Source of the DNA: Gammaproteobacteria bacterium
GTDB taxonomy: Bacteria; Pseudomonadota; Gammaproteobacteria; Immundisolibacterales; Immundisolibacteraceae
Length of the DNA: 5,082 nt
Assembly (NCBI GenBank): GCA_003645395.1
Contig: QNFC01000146.1
Coordinates: 1 to 5,082, forward strand
Reading direction: 5' to 3'
The notes beneath the pieces were generated by a model that was given only the letters and a program-made list of their open reading frames with translations, searched no databases and was not told the origin of the DNA. Positions 1-5,082 of this stretch are shown here, piece by piece (positions within the stretch are counted from its first letter, which is position 1; the number at the start of each line of letters is the position of its first letter). The position numbers were made by a program, and so were the translations under genes.

Positions 1-187
1 GATCTCAACCCTTGCCGCACCAACCGCTGCCGATACCAGCCTGCTACAACAAACACTGACACTGAACCAGACCCTCGAAACGCTCAGTAGTGAGCAACGG
101 GAAGTGCTCGCCACATCGTTGCGTCTGGATCAGAAAAAACGCCAGGGAATCAATGCCTACCAGGCGGTGACAGAAAACCGTCACTAG
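1..187 (+). CDS. C-terminal end of an unrecognised protein (partial)
   Basis: An open frame runs in from the left edge (first full codon at base 2) to a TAG at 185-187, giving the last 61 residues of a protein whose start lies outside the window. The visible part is hydrophilic, rich in Gln, Thr, Leu and Ala, with no cysteine. It has no membrane segment and looks mostly helical: a stretch LLQQTLTLNQTLETL is followed by SSEQREVLATSLRLDQKKRQ, and it ends AYQAVTENRH. It is the only plus-strand gene here and converges on flgL. I do not recognise the family. Small helical proteins of unknown role do occur beside flagellar genes, so a flagellar link is possible, but that rests on location only. Frame choice rests on the continuous opening and the protein-like composition; so short a fragment could still be misread. 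Confidence 0.5.
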   Translation, partial: ISTLAAPTAADTSLLQQTLTLNQTLETLSSEQREVLATSLRLDQKKRQGINAYQAVTENRH

Positions 188-431
188 CAACGGCTAAGTG
201 CCGCTCCAGTCGACCGCTTCCGCAGGTAGATGGTCGATAAAAGCCAGACAGGTAGTAGCGTTACAGGCTGTTGCCTTGATTACCGTCGGATAGACCCCCA
301 CCGCGTTGATACCAATAGCCTGGCTATCTCGCGCAGCTGTGATTAGAACTGTATCTCCGCTAAGTCGAATCGTCTGTTGCCGCGGATGTCTTACGAGCGC
401 GTGGGTAATCTGAAGTTCGTTACGGTGGCTG
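188..431. other. Convergent intergenic interval, no convincing gene
   Basis: These 244 bases separate the plus-strand gene end from the flgL stop. I see no GC-rich hairpin followed by a T run on either strand, so no standard terminator can be named, although two genes converge here. There are weak inverted repeats: TCGACC at 210-215 with GGTCGA at 232-237 (16-base loop), and ATAGCC at 315-320 with GGCTAT at 322-327 (1-base centre). A minus-strand frame stays open from 487 to the TAG at 194-196. It would have to begin with TTG inside flgL, lacks a good ribosome site, and its product carries four cysteines unlike its neighbours, so I do not call it a gene. A 38-codon plus-strand frame at 230-346 is also unconvincing. 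Confidence 0.6.
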
Positions 432-1631
432 CTAGAGGTAATTAAACAGGGAGAGGTTTTGCACCCGTGCAAAAGAGGCCTGGGCAATTTCCAGTGCGCT
501 CACCTCCGCACTCAACCGCGCCGCCGCCTCGTTATAGTCAAGATCACGAATTTCTGACAGGGTCGTTTGATATGAAATTTCGAAGCTTTGGTTCGCGTCA
601 CGAACGGCATCCAGTGACTCCAGGCGGGTGCCCACCCTTGAACGAACGGCGATGCTCTGCTCAAGCGCCGCATCAATATTTTCTAACCCGCGATTGATGG
701 CGTTGTGAAGACGCGTTACCCCTACAGAGTCAGCGGTCTGCAATTCGCTTACCAGCGCATCGAAAGTAGTTAACAGATTCTGCCGTTGACTGGACTGGAA
801 ATCGAACTTATCGCCCGCCGCTGGGGCACCGTCAAGTGTTGCAGAAGCACCGTTAATATTGATCGTGTCACCCGGGGTAAAAGAGACCCCGGCAGAGAGC
901 GTTGTCACGGTCGCCACGTCGACCAGGTCATAAGTGTCGGGCGGTGTGTTGAATACGACCCGCAGATGGTCTCCGAAGTAACTACCGGGTGAGGTTTCTC
1001 CAACGTAACCAATCACGCCATCACCACTATTAGCGGTGTCTGCGCTGGCGGTCACCCCCTGATTACCAGTGAAGATGTCGACAAAGAGGTCAAAGCCACT
1101 GTCACCGTAGGCAATGGTTCTACCCGCCGCAACGGGAATATCACGGGTCTGCTGGTTACCCTGGTATTGGTAACCACTGCCGGCATCACGGGTGAAAGGC
1201 TGGGTATCTGTGGCCGTGCCGGCGAACATAAACTCGCCGTTAGCATTCTGAGTATTGCCAAGGCTGCGGAGCTGGTCGCGCATCTGCGCCAACTCACCGC
1301 CAAAGGTCTTGTGCTCTGCCTGCGTGTGAGGGCCATTGTTGATCTGAACCAGCCGTTCGCGGGCGTTATCAAGCACCGAGTGAATCTGCTCGACAGCGGC
1401 TTCTTCGGTCCGCAAATTGTTTTCCAACTGAGTGGTATTGCGGTCGTATTGCTCCAACGTTGCCAGGCGCTGCTCAAGCCCCAGAATACGGGTGGCACCG
1501 TTTGGGTCGTCTGCTGGCATGAGTAGTTTTAGCCCACTGCTCAGTTGCGCCTGGGTCTTACTGACGCTCGCAGCATGCTGCTGCATCGAGTTAACATTAA
1601 ACTGGAAAAACTGCTGAGTAGAAATACGCAA
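432..1631 (-). CDS. flgL: Flagellar hook-filament junction protein FlgL (HAP3)
   Basis: FlgL is the distal hook-associated protein: it sits on FlgK and provides the surface on which the filament starts. It is exported through the flagellar type III channel, so no signal peptide is expected and none is seen. The 399-residue product begins with the family's MRIST-type start and carries the flagellin-like N-terminal helices (about 1-140, with LSSGLKLLMPADDPNGATR at 30-48 and NANGEFMFAGT at 129-139). A variable Gly/Asp/Thr-rich outer domain covers about 145-280. The C-terminal helices run from about 285 to 399 and end QNLSLFNYL. It is longer than the roughly 317-residue enterobacterial protein, the extra length lying in the middle domain. 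The start is TTG at 1631-1629: it gives the expected N-terminus and has AAGAGGA 7 bases upstream, with no ATG nearby. The first in-frame ATG (Met16) would cut off the conserved start. It lies 12 bases after the flgK stop, so the two are surely cotranscribed. Confidence 0.96.
   Translation of the reverse strand: MRISTQQFFQFNVNSMQQHAASVSKTQAQLSSGLKLLMPADDPNGATRILGLEQRLATLEQYDRNTTQLENNLRTEEAAVEQIHSVLDNARERLVQINNGPHTQAEHKTFGGELAQMRDQLRSLGNTQNANGEFMFAGTATDTQPFTRDAGSGYQYQGNQQTRDIPVAAGRTIAYGDSGFDLFVDIFTGNQGVTASADTANSGDGVIGYVGETSPGSYFGDHLRVVFNTPPDTYDLVDVATVTTLSAGVSFTPGDTININGASATLDGAPAAGDKFDFQSSQRQNLLTTFDALVSELQTADSVGVTRLHNAINRGLENIDAALEQSIAVRSRVGTRLESLDAVRDANQSFEISYQTTLSEIRDLDYNEAAARLSAEVSALEIAQASFARVQNLSLFNYL
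457..474. repeat. Inverted repeat in the 3' end of flgL
   Basis: TTTTGCAC (457-464), CC, GTGCAAAA (467-474): perfect 8-base arms around a 2-base centre. It is wholly within the last codons of flgL, encoding the Phe-Ala-Arg-Val-Gln region, and no T run follows on either strand beyond the arms themselves. It resembles a small bidirectional hairpin near two converging gene ends, but may simply follow from the codons used. Confidence 0.35.
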
Positions 1632-1638
1632 AACTATG

Positions 1639-1645
1639 TCCTCTT
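1639..1645 (-). promoter_or_regulatory. Ribosome binding site of flgL, fixing a TTG start
   Basis: The minus strand reads TAAGAGGACATAGTTTTG. AAGAGGA is followed by 7 bases and then TTG. The site overlaps the TAA stop of flgK (1646-1644), so ribosomes ending flgK finish on it, which suggests coupled translation of the two junction proteins. The spacing and the MRIST-like product settle the TTG as the start. Confidence 0.8.
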
Positions 1646-3575
1646 AGACCACTTCCAGTAACGACTGAAACAACTTGTCTGCAGCACGAATGGTCTGCGC
1701 CGCCGCCTGGTAAGCCTGCTGAAACTCCAGCAGTTTGGCCGCCTCTTCATCGAGATTTACCCCGGCAACTGACTGCTGTCGTGCCTGTGCCTGCTCAAGC
1801 GTAAACCCGACGGAATCGAGGTTAACCGCGCCACTGCTGGTGCGGGCACCAATACCACCGACTAGCTGCTGATAACTTTCCTGATAAGTCGCGGTATCCG
1901 AAGAGAGAAAATTCTGATCCTGCAGCCCGATCATGGCGAGCATATTCTGGTTACCGCCGACGCCACTGGTGTTGTAGCCGACCGTAAGCTGGTCGCCGGC
2001 CACAGCGTCACCAGTCAGTTGTAACTCATAGCCATAAGTTGACAGGCCGGGCAGGGGCTCACCGGGTGTGTAGGCGGCGACCGGTCCCAGAGATACTGGT
2101 GTGGCTGGACTGCTGTTATCAAACAACTGGTAATTATTTGCGTCAATAAACTTAATCAGTATCGGCGGCTCAAGCGCACCAGTAGTCGCCGTAAACGCTG
2201 TGTTAGCCGTGTCTGTTACCTGCAAGTCACCCACCTTCACCGCACCCTGATTGCTAAAATCGCTGGTGACCAGCACCGGTGAAGCCGCGGCCAATTTGCG
2301 CGGATCACTGATGACTAAACTCAACGAACTGGCCAGACCACGGGTGGGTTGAACCAGAAACGAGTCACCAGCACTTCCCGTCGACAGGGAGAAAGTCAGG
2401 CCGTCGAGATCGGCCGTGGGGCCGGGACCCAGGGGCCATGCTGAACCATCATCAAGATTAGTTGCAATGTAATCGCCGCTTGCGTCTACGTTAATTCGGT
2501 AATCGGCTCCTGTGAGCAGATTGGGATCGCTGATGGTAACGCCCATACTATCGACCGTATTGCCGGGCCCTGCTGCCACAATTGGCTGACCGGTATTAAA
2601 TAAATCAGCACCTAACTGTCCATTCAAGTCCATTCCCAGCCGATGCTGGTCATTCATTGATTGTTCGAGTGCAACGGCAAGTTGCCCAAGTTGATTGACC
2701 ACCGGATCAATTACCTCCAGTCGACTGTTGAGCAAACCGCCCAGAGAGCCGCCGGTAACCTGATCGGTAATATTCAGGCCCGAGAGACCCTGGTAAGTGA
2801 TGTCCAGGCGCGAGCTATCCAGACTATTAGGCTGAGTGGAGAGGGAAAAAGCATTGGTCCCCACAACCAACGCCTGACCGTCACCCATGAATACGTTCGT
2901 AGAACCATCGCTCTGGGTAATGGTGGATATCTTCACCAGCCCCGATAGTTGTTTGTGCAGTCGGTCCCGTTGATCAAGCAGGTCGCTGGCGGCCTGCCCG
3001 GCCCCCTGGGCGGTGGCGACAGCGATCGATTTATTCAGTTCTGCCAGGTTGGTGGCGAGGGTGTTGATCTGCGAAACCTGATCACCGATCTGCAGGTTAA
3101 TCTCACGTTCCATCTGGCCTACTGACTGACTGACGGTGTTGAATCGCTGCACCAGATCATTTGCCCGTTGCAGCACCACTTCACGCTGCGGTAATGATGA
3201 GGGGTCAAGCGACATATCCTGCATGGCAGCGAAAAACCGGTCGAAGGCTGGCGACAGTCCGGTGGACTCATTGGCCAGCAAGTTGTCTATCCGCGTGAGG
3301 TAAGCTTGCTCGGTGGAAAGCTGACCCTGCCTGGAAATATCGCCGCTGATCTGCTCGTTAATATAGGTATCGACGTGCCGACGCACATTGACCAGGTCCA
3401 CGCCTTTGCCAAAAAAGTTGCCGCCGTTGAGCTGCGGGAGTCTCGCCTGCAACTCGACACTTTGCCGGCTGTAGCCGTCAACGGTGGCATTGGCAATGTT
3501 ATGACTAACGGTGGCCAACGCCTGCTGGTTGGCAATTAGCGCTGACGCGCCAATGCCGAGTATTCCTGTTGCCAT
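1644..3575 (-). CDS. flgK: Flagellar hook-associated protein FlgK (HAP1)
   Basis: FlgK forms the first layer of the hook-filament junction, directly on the FlgE hook and below FlgL. It is exported through the flagellar type III system. The 643-residue product starts with the rod/hook-family N-terminal motif (ATVSHNIANATVDGYSRQ, 21-38), followed by GVDLVNVRRHVDTYI at 58-72 and a long helical region to about 210 containing LLDQRDRLHKQLSGLV (199-214). The Met-Asn-Asp-Gln-His segment at 306-311 is typical of FlgK. Residues 340-540 form a beta-rich outer domain with two GD-type motifs (AGDSFLVQPTRG at 402-413, AGDQLTVGYN at 526-535). The conserved C-terminus is SGVNLDEEAAKLLEFQQAYQAAAQTI-like (VAGVNLDEEAAKLLEFQQAY, 603-622) and ends with a helix. 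It is longer than the roughly 547-residue enterobacterial protein because of this outer domain, as in Pseudomonas-like FlgK. The ATG has AGGAG 7 bases upstream. It is preceded by a 170-base gap, unlike the tight junctions on either side, which points to its own control signals. Confidence 0.97.
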   Translation of the reverse strand: MATGILGIGASALIANQQALATVSHNIANATVDGYSRQSVELQARLPQLNGGNFFGKGVDLVNVRRHVDTYINEQISGDISRQGQLSTEQAYLTRIDNLLANESTGLSPAFDRFFAAMQDMSLDPSSLPQREVVLQRANDLVQRFNTVSQSVGQMEREINLQIGDQVSQINTLATNLAELNKSIAVATAQGAGQAASDLLDQRDRLHKQLSGLVKISTITQSDGSTNVFMGDGQALVVGTNAFSLSTQPNSLDSSRLDITYQGLSGLNITDQVTGGSLGGLLNSRLEVIDPVVNQLGQLAVALEQSMNDQHRLGMDLNGQLGADLFNTGQPIVAAGPGNTVDSMGVTISDPNLLTGADYRINVDASGDYIATNLDDGSAWPLGPGPTADLDGLTFSLSTGSAGDSFLVQPTRGLASSLSLVISDPRKLAAASPVLVTSDFSNQGAVKVGDLQVTDTANTAFTATTGALEPPILIKFIDANNYQLFDNSSPATPVSLGPVAAYTPGEPLPGLSTYGYELQLTGDAVAGDQLTVGYNTSGVGGNQNMLAMIGLQDQNFLSSDTATYQESYQQLVGGIGARTSSGAVNLDSVGFTLEQAQARQQSVAGVNLDEEAAKLLEFQQAYQAAAQTIRAADKLFQSLLEVV

Positions 3576-3640
3576 TACGCCGCTCCTGGGCCGTTATCCT
3601 GTATTAATGTAGCGTTCACAACGCAGTTCTCTTTAGCCAT
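3575..3640 (-). CDS. Candidate 21-residue leader peptide coupled to flgK
   Basis: On the minus strand an ATG at 3640-3638 opens a frame of 21 codons (begins MAKENCVVNA, ends DNGPGAA) closed by TAA at 3577-3575. That stop overlaps the flgK ATG by one base (TAATG), the classic geometry of translational coupling. GAGG at 3650-3647 lies 6 bases before the ATG, a good ribosome site. The frame differs from that of flgK, so this is not an N-terminal extension. It has no run of one amino acid that would suggest amino-acid attenuation, and one cysteine. I do not recognise the peptide. It may be a real upstream ORF setting the rate of flgK translation, or chance; three features falling together (start, ribosome site, exact stop-start overlap) make it worth listing, but composition alone cannot prove it. 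Confidence 0.35.
   Translation of the reverse strand: MAKENCVVNATLIQDNGPGAA
3583..3587 (-). promoter_or_regulatory. Ribosome binding site of flgK
   Basis: AGGAG on the minus strand, 7 bases (CGGCGTA) before the flgK ATG at 3575. It supports the chosen start, which also gives the conserved FlgK N-terminus. It lies inside the last codons of the candidate leader frame. Confidence 0.75.
3609..3635 (-). promoter_or_regulatory. Possible sigma-28 (FliA) promoter for flgKL
   Basis: The minus strand reads TAAAGAGA, 11 bases, then AACGCTAC. Against the enterobacterial FliA consensus (TAAAGTTT, N11, GCCGATAA) this keeps the full TAAAG core and correct spacing, but only 4 of 8 bases in the -10 box (C, G, T, A). 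Transcription would start near 3602, leaving an untranslated leader of under 30 bases that includes the flgK ribosome site. In E. coli flgKL does have a FliA-dependent promoter, which fits the position. I found no sigma-54 GG-N10-GC element in the gap. The weak -10 keeps confidence low, and the -35 box lies within the candidate leader frame. Confidence 0.3.
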
Positions 3641-3701
3641 TTACTACCTCATCCGGGCAGCCGCTTTTCATCGTGGCAGCCACCGAATCGTTAAAACTCG
3701 A

Positions 3702-3720
3702 TCAACAACTCGGTTGTTGA
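3702..3720 (-). repeat. Perfect 8-bp inverted repeat after flgJ
   Basis: Minus strand TCAACAAC, loop CGA, GTTGTTGA: a perfect 8-base stem with a 3-base loop, starting 25 bases after the flgJ stop. It is followed by TCGAGTTTTAACG, with only four T after a 4-base gap, and the stem is AT-rich, so it is at best a weak intrinsic terminator. It could instead lower read-through from flgIJ into flgK, protect an RNA 3' end, or act as a protein-binding dyad. A second small palindrome, GTGGC-T-GCCAC, lies at 3683-3673 on the same side of the gap. Confidence 0.4.
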
Positions 3721-3745
3721 CGTTTCTCCGCCTGGTCACTACTGA

Positions 3746-4771
3746 CTAGCTCTGGCTGGCGGCGATGCTCTGCTGCTTGATCTGTTCAGCTATGCGGGTG
3801 ATTTTGCCGGCGTATTGCGGGTCGGTTGCATAACCAGCCTGCTGCAGTCCGTTTGCAAATCCAGCGACATCCTCACCCTGGGCGAGTGCCTGCTGATACC
3901 AGCTGCGCTGTTGTAGAAAATCTGCGTAGTCGGCAAACGCCGCAGCGTGTGAATCGTAAGCTCGAAAAGTGGCCCGCTGACGGATGGCAACACCATCTTT
4001 ATATTCAAGCGTACTCACGGTGGCGGTATCGCCGGTCCAGTTTGAGCCAGCTTTGATGCCAAAAATGTTGTGGCTCGACCGGCCATCGCTGTGCTTAATG
4101 GTGTGTTGTCCCCAACCGCTCTCTAATACGGCCTGGCCGGCAATGGCCTCTGGCGCAACGCCGAGACGTTTACCCGTGGCAACGGCTATGGGCCATATCT
4201 GTTGCAGAAATTCATCTGCGGTTAACGGCTCGGTGGGCGCAGGGGTCACTGAAGTCACTTCTTTTCCAGTCACCAGTTGTTCAGCGCCAGCCGCTCTGTG
4301 CCGTATTAAGTCGGTCGTCGCAGGAATATTACTCACTGTATGCGGCAACCCCTTCGGCGCGATGGATAATTCGGGTACTGCGGGCAATCGGTGCGCCAAC
4401 CGGTCATTGTTCAGGTCGCCGACTGGCTCGTCGATCGCGGGTTTGCTGGCGGATTGATGTTGCAACTGTTGCAGCATCAACTTGCTAATGCCCAACACAC
4501 CCCGACCAGCAGTCTGTATCGCCAACTGCTGGTCAAACATTCCCTGATAGGTCTCCTGTGCCGAAGAGCCAAACAGCGTATCTTCACCCAGACTGGCTTC
4601 GCGCATGCTTTTCAGCAACATGCCTACGAAGAGGGTTTCAAACTGCTGGGCGACCGCGACCATGGCCTCCGGGCTGTCATTTTTCGCCAGTCGTTTCAGG
4701 TTAGTGATGCCCTGGCGGTCAAACAAATTTCGTGGCCCAATCTCGGCGGCATCCGGTGCGGGAATGGTCAT
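3746..4771 (-). CDS. flgJ: FlgJ, rod cap and peptidoglycan hydrolase
   Basis: FlgJ acts in the periplasm: its N-terminal domain caps the growing rod, and its C-terminal domain cuts the glycan strands so that the rod can pass the wall. The 341-residue product shows both. The rod-binding part is about 35-105 (AQQFETLFVGMLLKSMREAS at 41-60; ETYQGMFDQQLA at 73-84). A linker rich in Pro, Ala and polar residues covers about 106-182. A GH73-type glucosaminidase domain covers about 183-335: AVLESGWGQ with the catalytic Glu217, NIFGIKA at 235-241, Glu256 in TLEYKDG, Asp281 in ADYADF, and AGYATDPQYA at 312-321. From memory, Glu217, Glu256 and Asp281 sit at a constant offset from the Salmonella catalytic-site residues (184, 223, 248), so the enzyme should be active. 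There is no signal peptide, as expected for export by the flagellar apparatus. Its ATG lies 3 bases past the flgI stop, with only a weak ribosome site (GGTGG about 10 bases upstream), so it probably depends on coupled translation. Confidence 0.97.
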   Translation of the reverse strand: MTIPAPDAAEIGPRNLFDRQGITNLKRLAKNDSPEAMVAVAQQFETLFVGMLLKSMREASLGEDTLFGSSAQETYQGMFDQQLAIQTAGRGVLGISKLMLQQLQHQSASKPAIDEPVGDLNNDRLAHRLPAVPELSIAPKGLPHTVSNIPATTDLIRHRAAGAEQLVTGKEVTSVTPAPTEPLTADEFLQQIWPIAVATGKRLGVAPEAIAGQAVLESGWGQHTIKHSDGRSSHNIFGIKAGSNWTGDTATVSTLEYKDGVAIRQRATFRAYDSHAAAFADYADFLQQRSWYQQALAQGEDVAGFANGLQQAGYATDPQYAGKITRIAEQIKQQSIAASQS

Positions 4772-4774
4772 CGG

Positions 4775-5082
4775 CTAAATCACCACCAGCTCAGCCCTAA
4801 GGGCACCGGCTTCTCGTAACGCCTGCAAGATGGCGATCAGGTCATCCGGACCAGCACCGATACGGTTGATCGCATCAACCAGGTCGGCCAGGTCAATGCC
4901 GGGCTCAAACAGCAGCATGTGCCCGCTGCCTTCACTGACCTCAATATCAGACCGGTCGGTGACAACGCTCTCGCCGCGACGTGAAAATGCTCCGGGCTGA
5001 CTGACATCAGCGGACTCGGTAATGGTGACGGATAAGCTGCCATGGCTAATTGCCGCGGTGGAAACCCTGACCTGCCGGCCTA
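4775..5082 (-). CDS. flgI: C-terminal part of flagellar P-ring protein FlgI (partial)
   Basis: FlgI forms the P ring, the bushing around the rod in the periplasm at the peptidoglycan layer. It is normally a Sec-exported protein of about 365 residues; only the last 101 residues are here, the rest lying beyond the right edge. Family signatures seen are VRVSTAAISHGSLSVTI, then DVSQPGAFSRRGESVVTDRS, and a C-terminal helical region VDAINRIGAGPDDLIAILQ, ending ALREAGALRAELVVI. The stop is TAG at 4777-4775, 3 bases before flgJ. E. coli FlgI has a cysteine near the C-terminus (AGCLRAKL) that joins in a DsbA-made disulfide; here that position is alanine and no cysteine occurs in the visible part. Confidence 0.96.
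   Translation of the reverse strand, partial: GRQVRVSTAAISHGSLSVTITESADVSQPGAFSRRGESVVTDRSDIEVSEGSGHMLLFEPGIDLADLVDAINRIGAGPDDLIAILQALREAGALRAELVVI

Noticed and set aside
230..346. 38-codon plus-strand frame beginning ATG with AGG 4 bases upstream
   Set aside because: Short, with weak ribosome spacing, unusual composition (Cys-Cys, many Ser and Arg) and no known relative; it also competes with the open frame on the other strand.
194..487. 97-codon minus-strand open frame after and overlapping the flgL end
   Set aside because: It must start with TTG inside flgL, has no good ribosome site or ATG, resembles no family I know, and is cysteine-rich compared with its neighbours. Open frames of this size arise by chance several times in this window.
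1052..1498. 148-codon minus-strand frame inside flgL
   Set aside because: It is the shifted-frame shadow of the conserved FlgL coding sequence, with many Trp, Ser and Arg and no family motifs.
3591..3620. Sigma-70-like pair TTGTGA-N17-GATAAC on the minus strand before flgK
   Set aside because: Each box matches only 4 of 6 bases, and the start point would fall on the flgK ribosome site, leaving almost no leader.
3576..3745. Sigma-54 promoter in the flgJ-flgK gap
   Set aside because: No GG-N10-GC element was found on the minus strand; the nearest GG/GC pair, in TGGCTAAAGAGAACTGC, is 2 bases too far apart.
3984..4457. 157-codon plus-strand frame opposite flgJ
   Set aside because: It is antisense to a clearly conserved FlgJ domain; its Cys- and Ser-rich product looks like a reverse-strand shadow.
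4391..4819. 142-codon plus-strand frame opposite the flgJ start and flgI end
   Set aside because: It spans the flgI-flgJ junction on the wrong strand, with a His- and Gln-rich composition typical of an antisense shadow.

Overview
This window is a stretch of a flagellar operon from a Gram-negative proteobacterium, most likely a gammaproteobacterium. Three points support this. The order flgI-flgJ-flgK-flgL is read on the minus strand. FlgI is the P-ring protein of Gram-negative basal bodies. FlgJ is the two-domain type (rod cap plus muramidase) usual in Beta- and Gammaproteobacteria. The exact genus cannot be read from the sequence.

Layout, right to left in the direction of transcription: the C-terminal end of flgI (enters from beyond the right edge, stop at 4775-4777); 3 bases later flgJ (4771-3746); a 170-base gap (3745-3576); flgK (3575-1644); 12 bases later flgL (1631-432, TTG start). 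After flgL come 244 bases without a convincing gene. At the left edge is the last 61 codons of an unrecognised plus-strand gene (stop 185-187) that converges on flgL.

The genes act in sequence in building one organelle. FlgI forms the P ring around the rod. FlgJ caps the growing rod and cuts peptidoglycan so that the rod can cross the wall. FlgK and FlgL form the two-layer junction between hook and filament. All four reading frames are intact, carry the expected motifs, and contain no cysteine in the parts visible here.

The least ordinary part is the flgJ-flgK gap. It holds a short perfect inverted repeat near the flgJ stop, a partial match to a flagellar sigma-28 promoter, and a 21-codon open frame with a well-placed Shine-Dalgarno sequence whose stop overlaps the flgK start as TAATG. 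The leader frame and the promoter cannot both serve the same transcript, because the promoter's -35 box lies inside the frame. No mobile element, CRISPR array, RNA gene or novel defence-type system is visible; otherwise this is ordinary flagellar DNA.
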